Of a stretch of 64,000 nt of DNA, positions 57,375-64,000 are shown piece by piece. The notes below the pieces were generated by a model. That model was not told the origin of the DNA, ran no database searches, and saw only the letters and a list, made by a program, of their open reading frames with translations. This DNA is from Torymus aiolomorphi (taxonomy: Eukaryota; Arthropoda; Insecta; Hymenoptera; Torymidae): positions 178,709,297 through 178,773,296 of the forward strand of contig CM070874.1 in the NCBI GenBank assembly GCA_036365515.1, written 5' to 3'. Made by a program: the position numbers and the translations under genes. Position 1 is the stretch's first letter. Each line of letters opens with the position of its first letter.

Positions 57375-58028
57375 ATGGTTTGTGGTCCCACATTATGTGG
57401 GAAAACCGTGTTTGTTAATAACTTTTTAAAACATATAGATAGTATGAGTAACGTACACTTTGACCGAATAATAGTTTACTATTCCGAATGGCAATCAACG
57501 TATAAAGAACTGAGTGATGATGTCGAATTTCACGAGGTTTTACCAAAAAATTCAGACTTTGCCGACGATCCTAGACCAAAATTGATAATTATAGACGACT
57601 TGATGAGGGAGTGTTCGGGTAGTGGTGGTGGTGGTGGCGTTATTGCCAATCTTTTTACCAAGGGTAGTCATCATAATAATTTAAGCGTAATATTCATCAC
57701 ACAAAACCTTTTCCATAAGGGCCAGCGTGAAATCTCGTTAAATTCTAATTATATAGTTATTTTCAAAAACCCTAGAGATAAATCTCAGATACAGTATCTA
57801 GCTCGCCAAGTGTGTCCTGAAAATCCACAATTTCTACAAGAGACTTATCTTGATGCAACTAAACAAGCACACTCCTATTTATTACTTGACTTACGCCAAG
57901 ATACACCTGATAATTGTCGTTTTCGTAATAATATATTTCCGTTTGATAAATATCACTATGTTTATGTTCCCAAGAAATCTATAAAAGGTAGCGAACTTGG
58001 GAATAATATACCAGTCATACGATTGTAA
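57375..58028 (+). CDS. Polinton FtsK/HerA-type DNA-packaging ATPase (A32-like), probably N-terminally interrupted
   Basis: Walker A is GPTLCGKT (residues 4-11), Walker B is KLIIIDDLM (about residue 75), and a sensor segment VIFITQNLFHKG follows. The length of 217 aa is normal for this family. In frame upstream, KHPWTS, the usual lead-in to Walker A in these ATPases, is read, but a TAG at 57354-57356 separates it from earlier codons. The Met at 57375 therefore probably replaces a lost or read-through start, and the gene may be damaged. A Gly run (SGSGGGGG) lies in the middle. In family members the ATPase pumps DNA into the capsid. The stop overlaps the next start as TAATG. Confidence 0.88.
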   Translation: MVCGPTLCGKTVFVNNFLKHIDSMSNVHFDRIIVYYSEWQSTYKELSDDVEFHEVLPKNSDFADDPRPKLIIIDDLMRECSGSGGGGGVIANLFTKGSHHNNLSVIFITQNLFHKGQREISLNSNYIVIFKNPRDKSQIQYLARQVCPENPQFLQETYLDATKQAHSYLLLDLRQDTPDNCRFRNNIFPFDKYHYVYVPKKSIKGSELGNNIPVIRL

Positions 58029-58291
58029 TGGGTTCGAGTAGACGCAAGCGTCTTGGACAAAAAAATTTAAATACTTTAAAATCTCTGCTTCATTTTGATA
58101 AAAGTCAACGACATGTTTTATTACGCGAAGCAGATAAAAAACTTGTTATTCTCATTTGCGAATGTGGCTTAAATATTTTACGTAGTAACGTGCCTTTGAA
58201 CAAAAACTATAAAAATAAATTGAAAAAGTACGTTTTATTCTTAAGAAAATTAACTGATTCTTCACAAAGTTTGAAAAATAAAAAAAATTGA
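58028..58291 (+). CDS. Conserved small Maverick protein, 87 aa
   Basis: A basic N-terminus (MGSSRRKRLGQKNLNTLKSL) is followed by a helical segment with READKKLVILICECGLNIL and NVPLNKNYKNKLKKY. I recognise this as the short protein that recurs in Maverick elements next to the ATPase; its function is unknown. The start overlaps the ATPase stop by one base (TAATG). Confidence 0.7.
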   Translation: MGSSRRKRLGQKNLNTLKSLLHFDKSQRHVLLREADKKLVILICECGLNILRSNVPLNKNYKNKLKKYVLFLRKLTDSSQSLKNKKN

Positions 58292-58343
58292 TTATCAAAT
58301 ACCAGACTTGTTTACCACTCATCTTGGTACCTGTGATAAAACT

Positions 58344-59144
58344 ATGGAGCATGTAAGAAAAATGATTTTGATCCCTGAAGAAAGTATAAACAATTTACAC
58401 CATCGTTTATCAGGTGAAAAATTGGTTACTATGCAAACACCGGGTACACCTTCGTCGCGACTAGACAAAGAAATGAGCGAAATTATAAATTCGACATCAA
58501 TTCAAGATGATCGTGAAAAATATGCGACGTACCAACAAGCATTAGACCGTTTTATGTATTATAAATCAAATGATGGTGCAAAAAAGTTTCACGTGAGCGA
58601 CGTAACCACCCTTGTAGATATCGATAAAGTAAGCAGAGTAAATAATAATGAAGATACCAATGAAGATAGCAGAAAAGTAGATGATAACATAATGAACAGT
58701 GTACCATCAACGCTTCGATTTAAAGCAAAACAGTTATTACTGCGATTGTCTGCTTCTGGTGATGTCACGTGGGATGATATTGGTAAGATTACCATAGATG
58801 GCAGTGTCGTCAAACGTGGAAATATAGTAGATTTGATTAACGATGCTCTGAGAAACAGAAAACAGCTGTTGTCAAGTGGTTATAGGCAGTTTACCGAAGC
58901 GCTTCGCAGAGCAAATATACCACGAGAATTTATTGGTAACAATAAAATTTGGGAACTTGTTTCTTCACCGCAACCTGATAGTGATGACGACGACGAAGAA
59001 ACTCAACAATCTAATAGTGAAGAAATAAATGAAAAACCAGCTAATAGAGCAACACCAAGAAAGTTGCAAAAAAGAGTACACCCCCAAGAAACACCTAGAC
59101 ACGTTACAAAAGTTCGTATTCTTCCATGGGATCGCCTAGAGTAA
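58344..59144 (+). CDS. Conserved Maverick protein of unknown function
   Basis: The frame opens at 58308, but the Met at 58344 (MEHVRKMILIPEESI) fits the family start better. Recognisable parts are a SRLDKEMSEIIN segment, REKYATYQQALDRFMYY, a SGDVTWDDIGKITIDG segment and NIVDLINDALRNRK, then an acidic stretch (DSDDDDEET) and a basic tail. Homologues of this layout are common beside ATPase and integrase in Mavericks; a role in the particle is possible but not shown. The 3' end overlaps the PLA2-like gene by 19 bp in another frame. Confidence 0.75.
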   Translation: MEHVRKMILIPEESINNLHHRLSGEKLVTMQTPGTPSSRLDKEMSEIINSTSIQDDREKYATYQQALDRFMYYKSNDGAKKFHVSDVTTLVDIDKVSRVNNNEDTNEDSRKVDDNIMNSVPSTLRFKAKQLLLRLSASGDVTWDDIGKITIDGSVVKRGNIVDLINDALRNRKQLLSSGYRQFTEALRRANIPREFIGNNKIWELVSSPQPDSDDDDEETQQSNSEEINEKPANRATPRKLQKRVHPQETPRHVTKVRILPWDRLE

Positions 59145-59578
59145 ACATTGAAGAAGATTTGATCACACACCCAGAATCAAGTCTTGTAGATAATTTAATC
59201 AATTCTTTATCTTTTGAAATACGTGCTCCAGGATACCATTTTTGTGGACCTGGTACACGTCTAAACGAGAGGTTAGAGAAAGGTAAGAAAGGTATCAACC
59301 CACTTGACGATTATTGTCGTGAACATGATATAGCATATGCAAACAGTAGTGATCGTAGCAAAGCTGATTGTTTGCTGGCTAAACGTGCCTTTGCACGTTT
59401 ATTGTCTGAAACAGCTACAACTAACGAGAGAGGTGTGGCTTTAGTCACAACTTGTTGTATGATAAGTAAAATAACTTTTGACAAGTTTTCTTTGTACATT
59501 AAAAAAATAATTAAAAGAAACGTAAAAAAGAAACTAAAAAAGTTTAAGAATAAGATAAATGGAAAAAACGTTAAATAA
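59126..59578 (+). CDS. Phospholipase A2-like protein
   Basis: The segment YHFCGPGTRLNERL holds the GPG calcium-binding loop and DDYCREHDIAYA holds the catalytic His-Asp pair of the parvovirus VP1 and Maverick type PLA2 domain. The C-terminus is helical with a lysine-rich tail that may bind nucleic acid. In related virus-like particles such a domain helps breach a membrane; that role is inferred by family. 150 aa; overlaps the upstream gene and the integrase start. Confidence 0.85.
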   Translation: MGSPRVNIEEDLITHPESSLVDNLINSLSFEIRAPGYHFCGPGTRLNERLEKGKKGINPLDDYCREHDIAYANSSDRSKADCLLAKRAFARLLSETATTNERGVALVTTCCMISKITFDKFSLYIKKIIKRNVKKKLKKFKNKINGKNVK

Positions 59579-60638
59579 TTTTTTCTATCGACCACCGAAA
59601 TCACCAGCCTATGCTGGTGCGTACAACCTTTTAAAAACAATTGGTAAAAAACACGATCGCAAAAAAATTATCAAATGGCTTGAAAGTCAGGATGCTTATA
59701 CTCTACATAAACCTGTACGCCGTCATTTTCCGCATAGGTCTTATGACGTTCGTAACCCTTTTGATGTGTGGGAAGGAGATCTCGCTGATTTACGATCATT
59801 AAAAACCTATAACAATGACAACACATATCTACTTGTAGTTATAGACGTTTTATCAAAATTTGCATGGGTTGAACCTATTCGTAACAAAACATCGAAAAGT
59901 GTCGCTACAGCATTTGAACGTATTTTAACACGTTGTAAAGGACAACACCCCATGCTCTTTCAAACTGATAAAGGTAAAGAATTTCTCGGCAAAGAGATGC
60001 AACAAGTTTTGAAAAAGAACAGTATAAACTATCGTGTAGTTAGAAATCCTGATATTAAAGCAGCTGTGGTTGAAAGGTTTAACAGAACACTGAAGGGTCG
60101 ATTATGGCGATATTTTACTCATACAAATACGTACAGATATATTGATATTTTACAAAAAATTGTTGATGCTTACAATAATTCTTGGCATTCCGGTACTAAA
60201 ATGACTCCTGCTAAAGTTAATTTGTATAATGCCGTAAAAGCATACCAAAACCTAGCCCAACGATACAACACGACCCGTATTCGATACCCTAAATATAAAG
60301 TGGGTGACTTAGTACGTGTCAGTCGCGCCAAACTAGTGTTCAAGAAAGCATATGAAAGCGGATGGACTTTGGAATTATTCCGAATTATACGTATATCTAC
60401 TAAACACCAACCGCCTGTTTATACTTTGGAAGATCTTGACGGTGAACCAATCGAAGGCTTTTTCTACGAAGAAGAACTTTCTAGAGTACAAAAAGATTTG
60501 AATACAGAATCATTTCAAATAGATAAGATTCTTAAAACTAAAGGTAAAGGGAAAAACAAAAAATATTTTGTAACTTGGAAAGGTCATCCCGATAAATTTA
60601 ATTCCTGGGTTTCAGCAAACAATTTAAAAAAGATATAA
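59559..60638 (+). CDS. Polinton integrase (retroviral type) with chromodomain
   Basis: 359 aa, intact. The DDE core shows Asp in WEGDLADLRS, Asp in FQTDKGKEF and Glu in VVERFNRTLKGRL. The C-terminal half contains YKVGDLVRVSR, an SH3-like segment, and ends with FQIDKILKTKGKGKNKKYFV and TWKGHPDKFNSWV, a chromodomain. It would insert the element into host chromatin. It begins inside the end of the PLA2-like gene, and its stop overlaps the next start as TAATG. No damage is seen. Confidence 0.93.
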   Translation: MEKTLNNFFYRPPKSPAYAGAYNLLKTIGKKHDRKKIIKWLESQDAYTLHKPVRRHFPHRSYDVRNPFDVWEGDLADLRSLKTYNNDNTYLLVVIDVLSKFAWVEPIRNKTSKSVATAFERILTRCKGQHPMLFQTDKGKEFLGKEMQQVLKKNSINYRVVRNPDIKAAVVERFNRTLKGRLWRYFTHTNTYRYIDILQKIVDAYNNSWHSGTKMTPAKVNLYNAVKAYQNLAQRYNTTRIRYPKYKVGDLVRVSRAKLVFKKAYESGWTLELFRIIRISTKHQPPVYTLEDLDGEPIEGFFYEEELSRVQKDLNTESFQIDKILKTKGKGKNKKYFVTWKGHPDKFNSWVSANNLKKI

Positions 60639-61444
60639 TGAGAGAACAAGCTTACATATTATTATCTAGTAACAACAGCATGTATGTGTTTCCTGAAAAT
60701 AAAACAACACATTTGACCACACAGCTACCTCAAAATATTTATTTACACGGTGAGTGGTCTATAGCTCTATGTGAGATTCAGATACCCCACACATTTCAAC
60801 ATATTTCGCTCGATAACTATGAGGGTATGGCCTGTGTAAAAACAACTGAGTCGTTTCCACCAAATGATTTGAGACACGAATCAATAGAAAATGATGTTAT
60901 TGCACACTTATCTCCAGGAATTTACACAGATATGGAAAATCTTTTACAAGAAATAAATAATTTACCTAACATAAAAAATCACTTACAATTCAAAGCACAA
61001 CGTGGAGGGTTTATAGAAATTGAACGAACTTGCCAGGATACTTGTGACACGAGTTTTCATAGTTTAATTTTGTCTGAAAAACTCTTGAGAATTATTGGCT
61101 TTGAAAATCATAATCTTGAAAAAATTAGAGATACAGTTACCGGTCAAAGACCTGCCGATCTTATTAGTGGTTTACCATCAATAATAAGAGTGTATAGTGA
61201 TATTTGTGAACCTTACATTACAGGTGATGTACACACACCTCTTTTACGCATAGTTCCTCTTAATATGAACGAGTATAAATATGGTAGCATTGAGATTAAA
61301 AACTTTATCACGCCAATGTATATTCCATTATTATCTACGTCATTTCAATCGATCACAATAGATATAAAGGACCAAGATGGAAACCCTATAGCATTCGATT
61401 ACGGTACGTTGACAGTAACACTTCATTTTAAGAGAACAGCATAA
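60638..61444 (+). CDS. Minor capsid (penton-like) protein
   Basis: 268 aa, intact. The N-terminal segments FPENKTTHLTTQLPQNIYLH and EWSIALCEIQIPHTF and the C-terminal segment YGTLTVTLHFKR are those of the Maverick minor capsid protein, which is proposed to form a single jelly-roll penton. It lies between integrase and core-like protein, as is usual. Its TAA is separated from the next ATG by one base. Confidence 0.85.
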   Translation: MREQAYILLSSNNSMYVFPENKTTHLTTQLPQNIYLHGEWSIALCEIQIPHTFQHISLDNYEGMACVKTTESFPPNDLRHESIENDVIAHLSPGIYTDMENLLQEINNLPNIKNHLQFKAQRGGFIEIERTCQDTCDTSFHSLILSEKLLRIIGFENHNLEKIRDTVTGQRPADLISGLPSIIRVYSDICEPYITGDVHTPLLRIVPLNMNEYKYGSIEIKNFITPMYIPLLSTSFQSITIDIKDQDGNPIAFDYGTLTVTLHFKRTA

Positions 61445-61445
61445 G

Positions 61446-61963
61446 ATGGGTTATTTTGAAACAATTTATGATACCCAAAGTGCCCACCATCCATTCAATA
61501 ATTATATTACAATAGATACATCTATGCAAAAAGGAAAAGGTGTTGGAAGCTTTTTAAAAGGTGTCTATCGTAGTGTTTTACCGTTTGTAAAAAAAGGTGG
61601 TAAGGCTCTAGGAAAAGCTGTTGGTAAAGAGGCTTTACGAACAAGTGTAAATGTTTAGATGACATTACACACGAAAAACCTTTTAAAGAATCTTTTCGCA
61701 ATAATATTCGAGAATCAGGAAAGAATCTCAAAAGAAAAGCCGAAGAAAAATTAGATAATCTGATAAGTGGCTCAGGATATAAAACTAAGCGTCGGGCCCA
61801 GAAACAACAGTTGACTAAGAACTCTGATGCCGTTAACACCAAAAGTAGAAAACGTTCCAAAGTTAAACTAAATAAAAAATTTGGTATTAAAAAAAAACAC
61901 TGTAAAAATAAAAGGAAAACTTTGAAAGAAAAACGTACTGCACGAGATATTTTTGAAGAATAA
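61446..61963 (+). pseudogene. Basic core-like Maverick protein with one frameshift
   Basis: The first frame (61446-61658) has a glycine- and lysine-rich GVGSFLKGVYRSVLPFVKKG segment typical of a small Maverick protein resembling adenovirus core or membrane-active proteins. It ends at a TAG near 61656-61658. The family's continuation (KPFKESFRNNIRESGKNLKR and RKAEEKLDNLISG) is found in another frame and runs to a TAA at 61961-61963, so one base has been lost near 61656. The tail is very basic. The stop overlaps the capsid start as TAATG. Confidence 0.7.
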
Positions 61964-62288
61964 TGGCTTTTCTGCATAGTGGTTCGTGTGCATGTCTTAA
62001 ATCTGAAGTGAATTTATTTAGTGTACCCCCTACTCAAACAACGATTGAAAATTCAAATTATGTTTAATATAAGCCAATATCTTCGCTAACTGAAGGGTCG
62101 CCAATAGAGTTTTCTATACCGGGAACTAGTGAATATATCGACCTTGCACATACTCTGCTTAGTGTTCGTGTAACTATCGCACAAACAGTAACACCTCCTG
62201 AAACCATAGATAAAAATACCTTGAAAAATGTTGGTCCTGTAAATAATTTTATGCACTCGATATTTAATCAAGTTGATGTGTTTTTTAA
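61963..62288 (+). pseudogene. Major capsid protein, N-terminal part
   Basis: The frame starts at 61963 with MAFLHSGSCACLKSEVNLFS and continues through PIEFSIPGTSEYIDLAHTLL to NNFMHSIFNQVDVF, the first part of the Maverick double jelly-roll capsid protein. An in-frame TAA lies at 62065-62067, and the gene is then cut by the TTAA-flanked foldback element at 62289. Both lesions disable the gene. Confidence 0.85.
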
Positions 62289-62964
62289 GGGGGCTAGACA
62301 CCTTTTTTCTCTGAAATAAGAAGTCACATTTTAATACATAAATGTAAACTAATTATTTCATACTTTTTACATATAAAAGTGGATATACTAACCTTACCTT
62401 AAAACTTTCTCCGATGGGCCTTTTATATGGTCCAGAACCATAGTCATCGATGAAACAAGTTTTTTCACTATCCGTAAGCTTTGAAATTTTCCTGTGGATG
62501 GATTGACTCCAGATTTGAACTAAATTACTCCTGAATAGTATTATTCTCATATGAGTGTAGGGATTTAGGATTAAATGTCGGAAAAAATTTTTACATCAGA
62601 AAAATTATGAAAAAATATAAAAAATTTAAAAAAATAAAAAAAAAACTCTTGAAAAACAGCACAATTTTTTTTTCTCATTAGATCAAATATCCCTACACTC
62701 ATATGAGAATTATACTATTCAGGAGCAATTTAGTTCAAATCTGAAGTCAATCCATCCACAGGAAAATTTCAAAGCTTACGGATAGTGAAAAAACTTGTTT
62801 CATCGATGACTGTAGTTCTGGACCATATGAAAGGCCCATCGGAGAAAGTTTTAAGGTAAGGTAAATATACCCACTTTTATATGTAAAAAGTATGAAATAA
62901 TTAGTTTACATTTATGTATTAAAATGTGACTTCTTATTTCAGAGAAAAAAGGTGTCTAGCCCCC
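62289..62964. mobile_element. 676-bp foldback element in the capsid gene, TTAA target duplication
   Basis: TTAA lies on both sides (62285-62288 and 62965-62968). The termini GGGGGCTAGACACC are exact inverted repeats, and the arms are complementary over about 290 bp with only a few percent mismatches. The loop of about 90 bp is A-rich. There is no coding capacity. TTAA is the target of piggyBac and Kolobok elements; the GGGGG terminus is not the CCY start of piggyBac, so the superfamily is left open. The low divergence of the arms and the clean target duplication mean a young insertion. Confidence 0.9.
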
Positions 62965-62968
62965 TTAA

Positions 62969-63962
62969 TCAAAAACCTATTTCCCCGCCCAATAACGCCT
63001 ACGCTTATCGATCATACATTGAAACTTTATTAAACTATGGGTCTGCAGCTAAAAAATCTCATCTCACCAGTGCACTATGGTACACCGACACTCCTGGAAA
63101 AATGGATGCTACAGATGACGAAAACGAGGGTCTTACAAACCGCCGAATCCTTATGGGCGATGAGAAAAACATAGATATGATTGGGTATTTACATTGTGAT
63201 GTTTTCAATCAAGACAAATTATTAATTAATGGTGTCGAAGTACGTGTGCGGCTCGTACGATCACGAGATAGTTTTTGTCTTATGGACCCGACAGGACTCT
63301 ATACCGCTCGAATCACCGAAGCTGCTCTCTTTGTACGTTGTGTCAGACTTAGTCCAAGTATTATATTGGCTCACGAAAAAGCATTTTCGAAAACAACAGC
63401 TAAATATCCCCTCACACGTGTAGAAGTAAAAGCTATTACAATGCATAGTGGTATTCATGGAGAAACATTGGATAATGTCATTTTAGGTCAATTACCAAAA
63501 AGAATTATTGTTGGCTTTGTAGAAAATAAAGCTTTTAACGGTGATAAGGGTCTCAATCCATTTAATTTTAAAAATTTCAATATAAATTATTTGTGTCTCT
63601 ACATTGATGGCGTACAAGTACCGTCTAAACCATTACAACCTGATTTTAAAACGAATAATATGTATGTTGATGCATATCATACTTTATTTTCTGGTACAGG
63701 TATACATTATTTAAATGAGGGTAATTCCGTTTCACGCGAAGCTTATGCCAATGGATATTGTCTTTTCGCTTTCGATTTAACACCTGATTTATCAGCAAAT
63801 CAAGACACACATTGGAATCTAGTAAAACATGGTAGTGTGAGAATTGATGTTCGTTTTGATGATCAGTTAAGCAGTACAGTAAATTGTATAATTTATGCTG
63901 AATATGAAAATATACTTGAGATTGATTCGTCACGTCAAGTTCTCGTGGACTATAGTGGGTGA
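62969..63962 (+). pseudogene. Major capsid protein, C-terminal part
   Basis: After the second TTAA the capsid frame resumes without loss: PISPPNNAYAYRSYIETLLN, SHLTSALWYTDTPGKMD, LPKRIIVGFVENKAFNGD and the C-terminal YEN.LEIDSSRQVLVDY. The apparent start at 62952 is a GTG inside the foldback element and is not real. This part is otherwise uninterrupted to its TGA at 63960-63962. The fold is the double jelly roll of Mavericks and adintoviruses. Confidence 0.88.
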
Positions 63963-64000
63963 GATGGTGGGGGAAAGTAGTAGTAGTGGGGGAAAAAGGT
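63963..64000. other. G-rich start of the next intergenic stretch
   Basis: GGTGGGGGAAAGTAGTAGTA leads to the window edge. Nothing further can be said. Confidence 0.4.

Larger units (their letters stand above)
53240..64000 (+). mobile_element. Polinton/Maverick (adintovirus-like) element, left part; continues beyond the window
   Basis: Packaging ATPase, retroviral-like integrase with chromodomain, PLA2-like protein, penton-like minor capsid protein and double jelly-roll major capsid protein, all on the plus strand and tightly packed, define a Polinton/Maverick. DNA polymerase B and adenain-type protease are not in the window and would be expected to the right. The left boundary is uncertain: terminal inverted repeats cannot be tested because the other end is missing. 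The AT-rich coding composition is uniform from 56 to 64 kb. Mutations in the ATPase, core-like and capsid genes suggest a recently decaying copy. Confidence 0.88.

Overview
This 64-kb window is a nested graveyard of eukaryotic transposable elements, with one virus-like element at its right end. The mixture (R1-clade and CR1/L2-group non-LTR elements, a GIY-YIG Penelope-like element, mariner, BEL/Pao and Ty3/gypsy LTR elements, Crypton-like tyrosine-recombinase elements, a Polinton/Maverick, long TA, CA and TC microsatellites, short introns of 73-81 nt) points to an arthropod, most likely an insect. The species cannot be fixed from the sequence. I recognise no ordinary single-copy host gene. 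The best candidate for a non-classified gene is an intact single-exon ORF at 50135-50929.

Layout. 1-4.2 kb: AT-rich DNA, the 3' end of an R1-clade retrotransposon and a short element sitting inside a TA microsatellite. 4.2-12.75 kb: one long CR1/L2-group retrotransposon on the minus strand. Its ORF1 is split by a TA tract loaded with a foldback element, a G-rich minisatellite and four small TA-embedded elements, and by an apparently intact mariner with clean TIRs and TA duplication. 12.9-16.9 kb: a Penelope-like element with an inverted partial copy at its 5' side. 17-21.5 kb: R1-clade fragments and a 1.8-kb element with arms of more than 500 bp. 21.5-29 kb: gene-free repeats, including tandem arrays with periods near 165, 310 and 388 bp, and two probable LTRs. 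29-32.3 kb: a Crypton-like element whose four-exon tyrosine recombinase gene is nearly intact. 32.3-38.6 kb: a decayed gypsy coding region without LTRs. 38.6-41 kb: a hairpin relic and a decayed mariner. 41-43.9 kb: a second Crypton-like element. 44.3-48.6 kb: two BEL/Pao elements in opposite orientation. 48.7-53.1 kb: foldback DNA, microsatellites, the orphan ORF and a 734-bp tandem repeat.

53.2-64 kb: part of a Polinton/Maverick (adintovirus-like) element on the plus strand. It encodes a coiled-coil protein, an unassigned 256-aa protein, a packaging ATPase, two conserved small or unknown Maverick proteins, a phospholipase A2-like protein, a retroviral-type integrase with chromodomain, a penton-like minor capsid protein, a basic core-like protein and a double jelly-roll major capsid protein. 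The capsid gene is split by a 676-bp TTAA-flanked foldback element. The genes are packed with TAATG stop/start overlaps. The element runs off the right edge, so the DNA polymerase and protease are not seen.

The most unusual signals are (1) a family of 120-140-bp hairpins with ATAGTATA arm ends and, in most copies, a GGCGAAGCC centre, found beside both Crypton-like elements and elsewhere; (2) small elements embedded in TA tracts that share a core but each carry a different iterated terminal motif; and (3) the freshly interrupted Polinton capsid gene.
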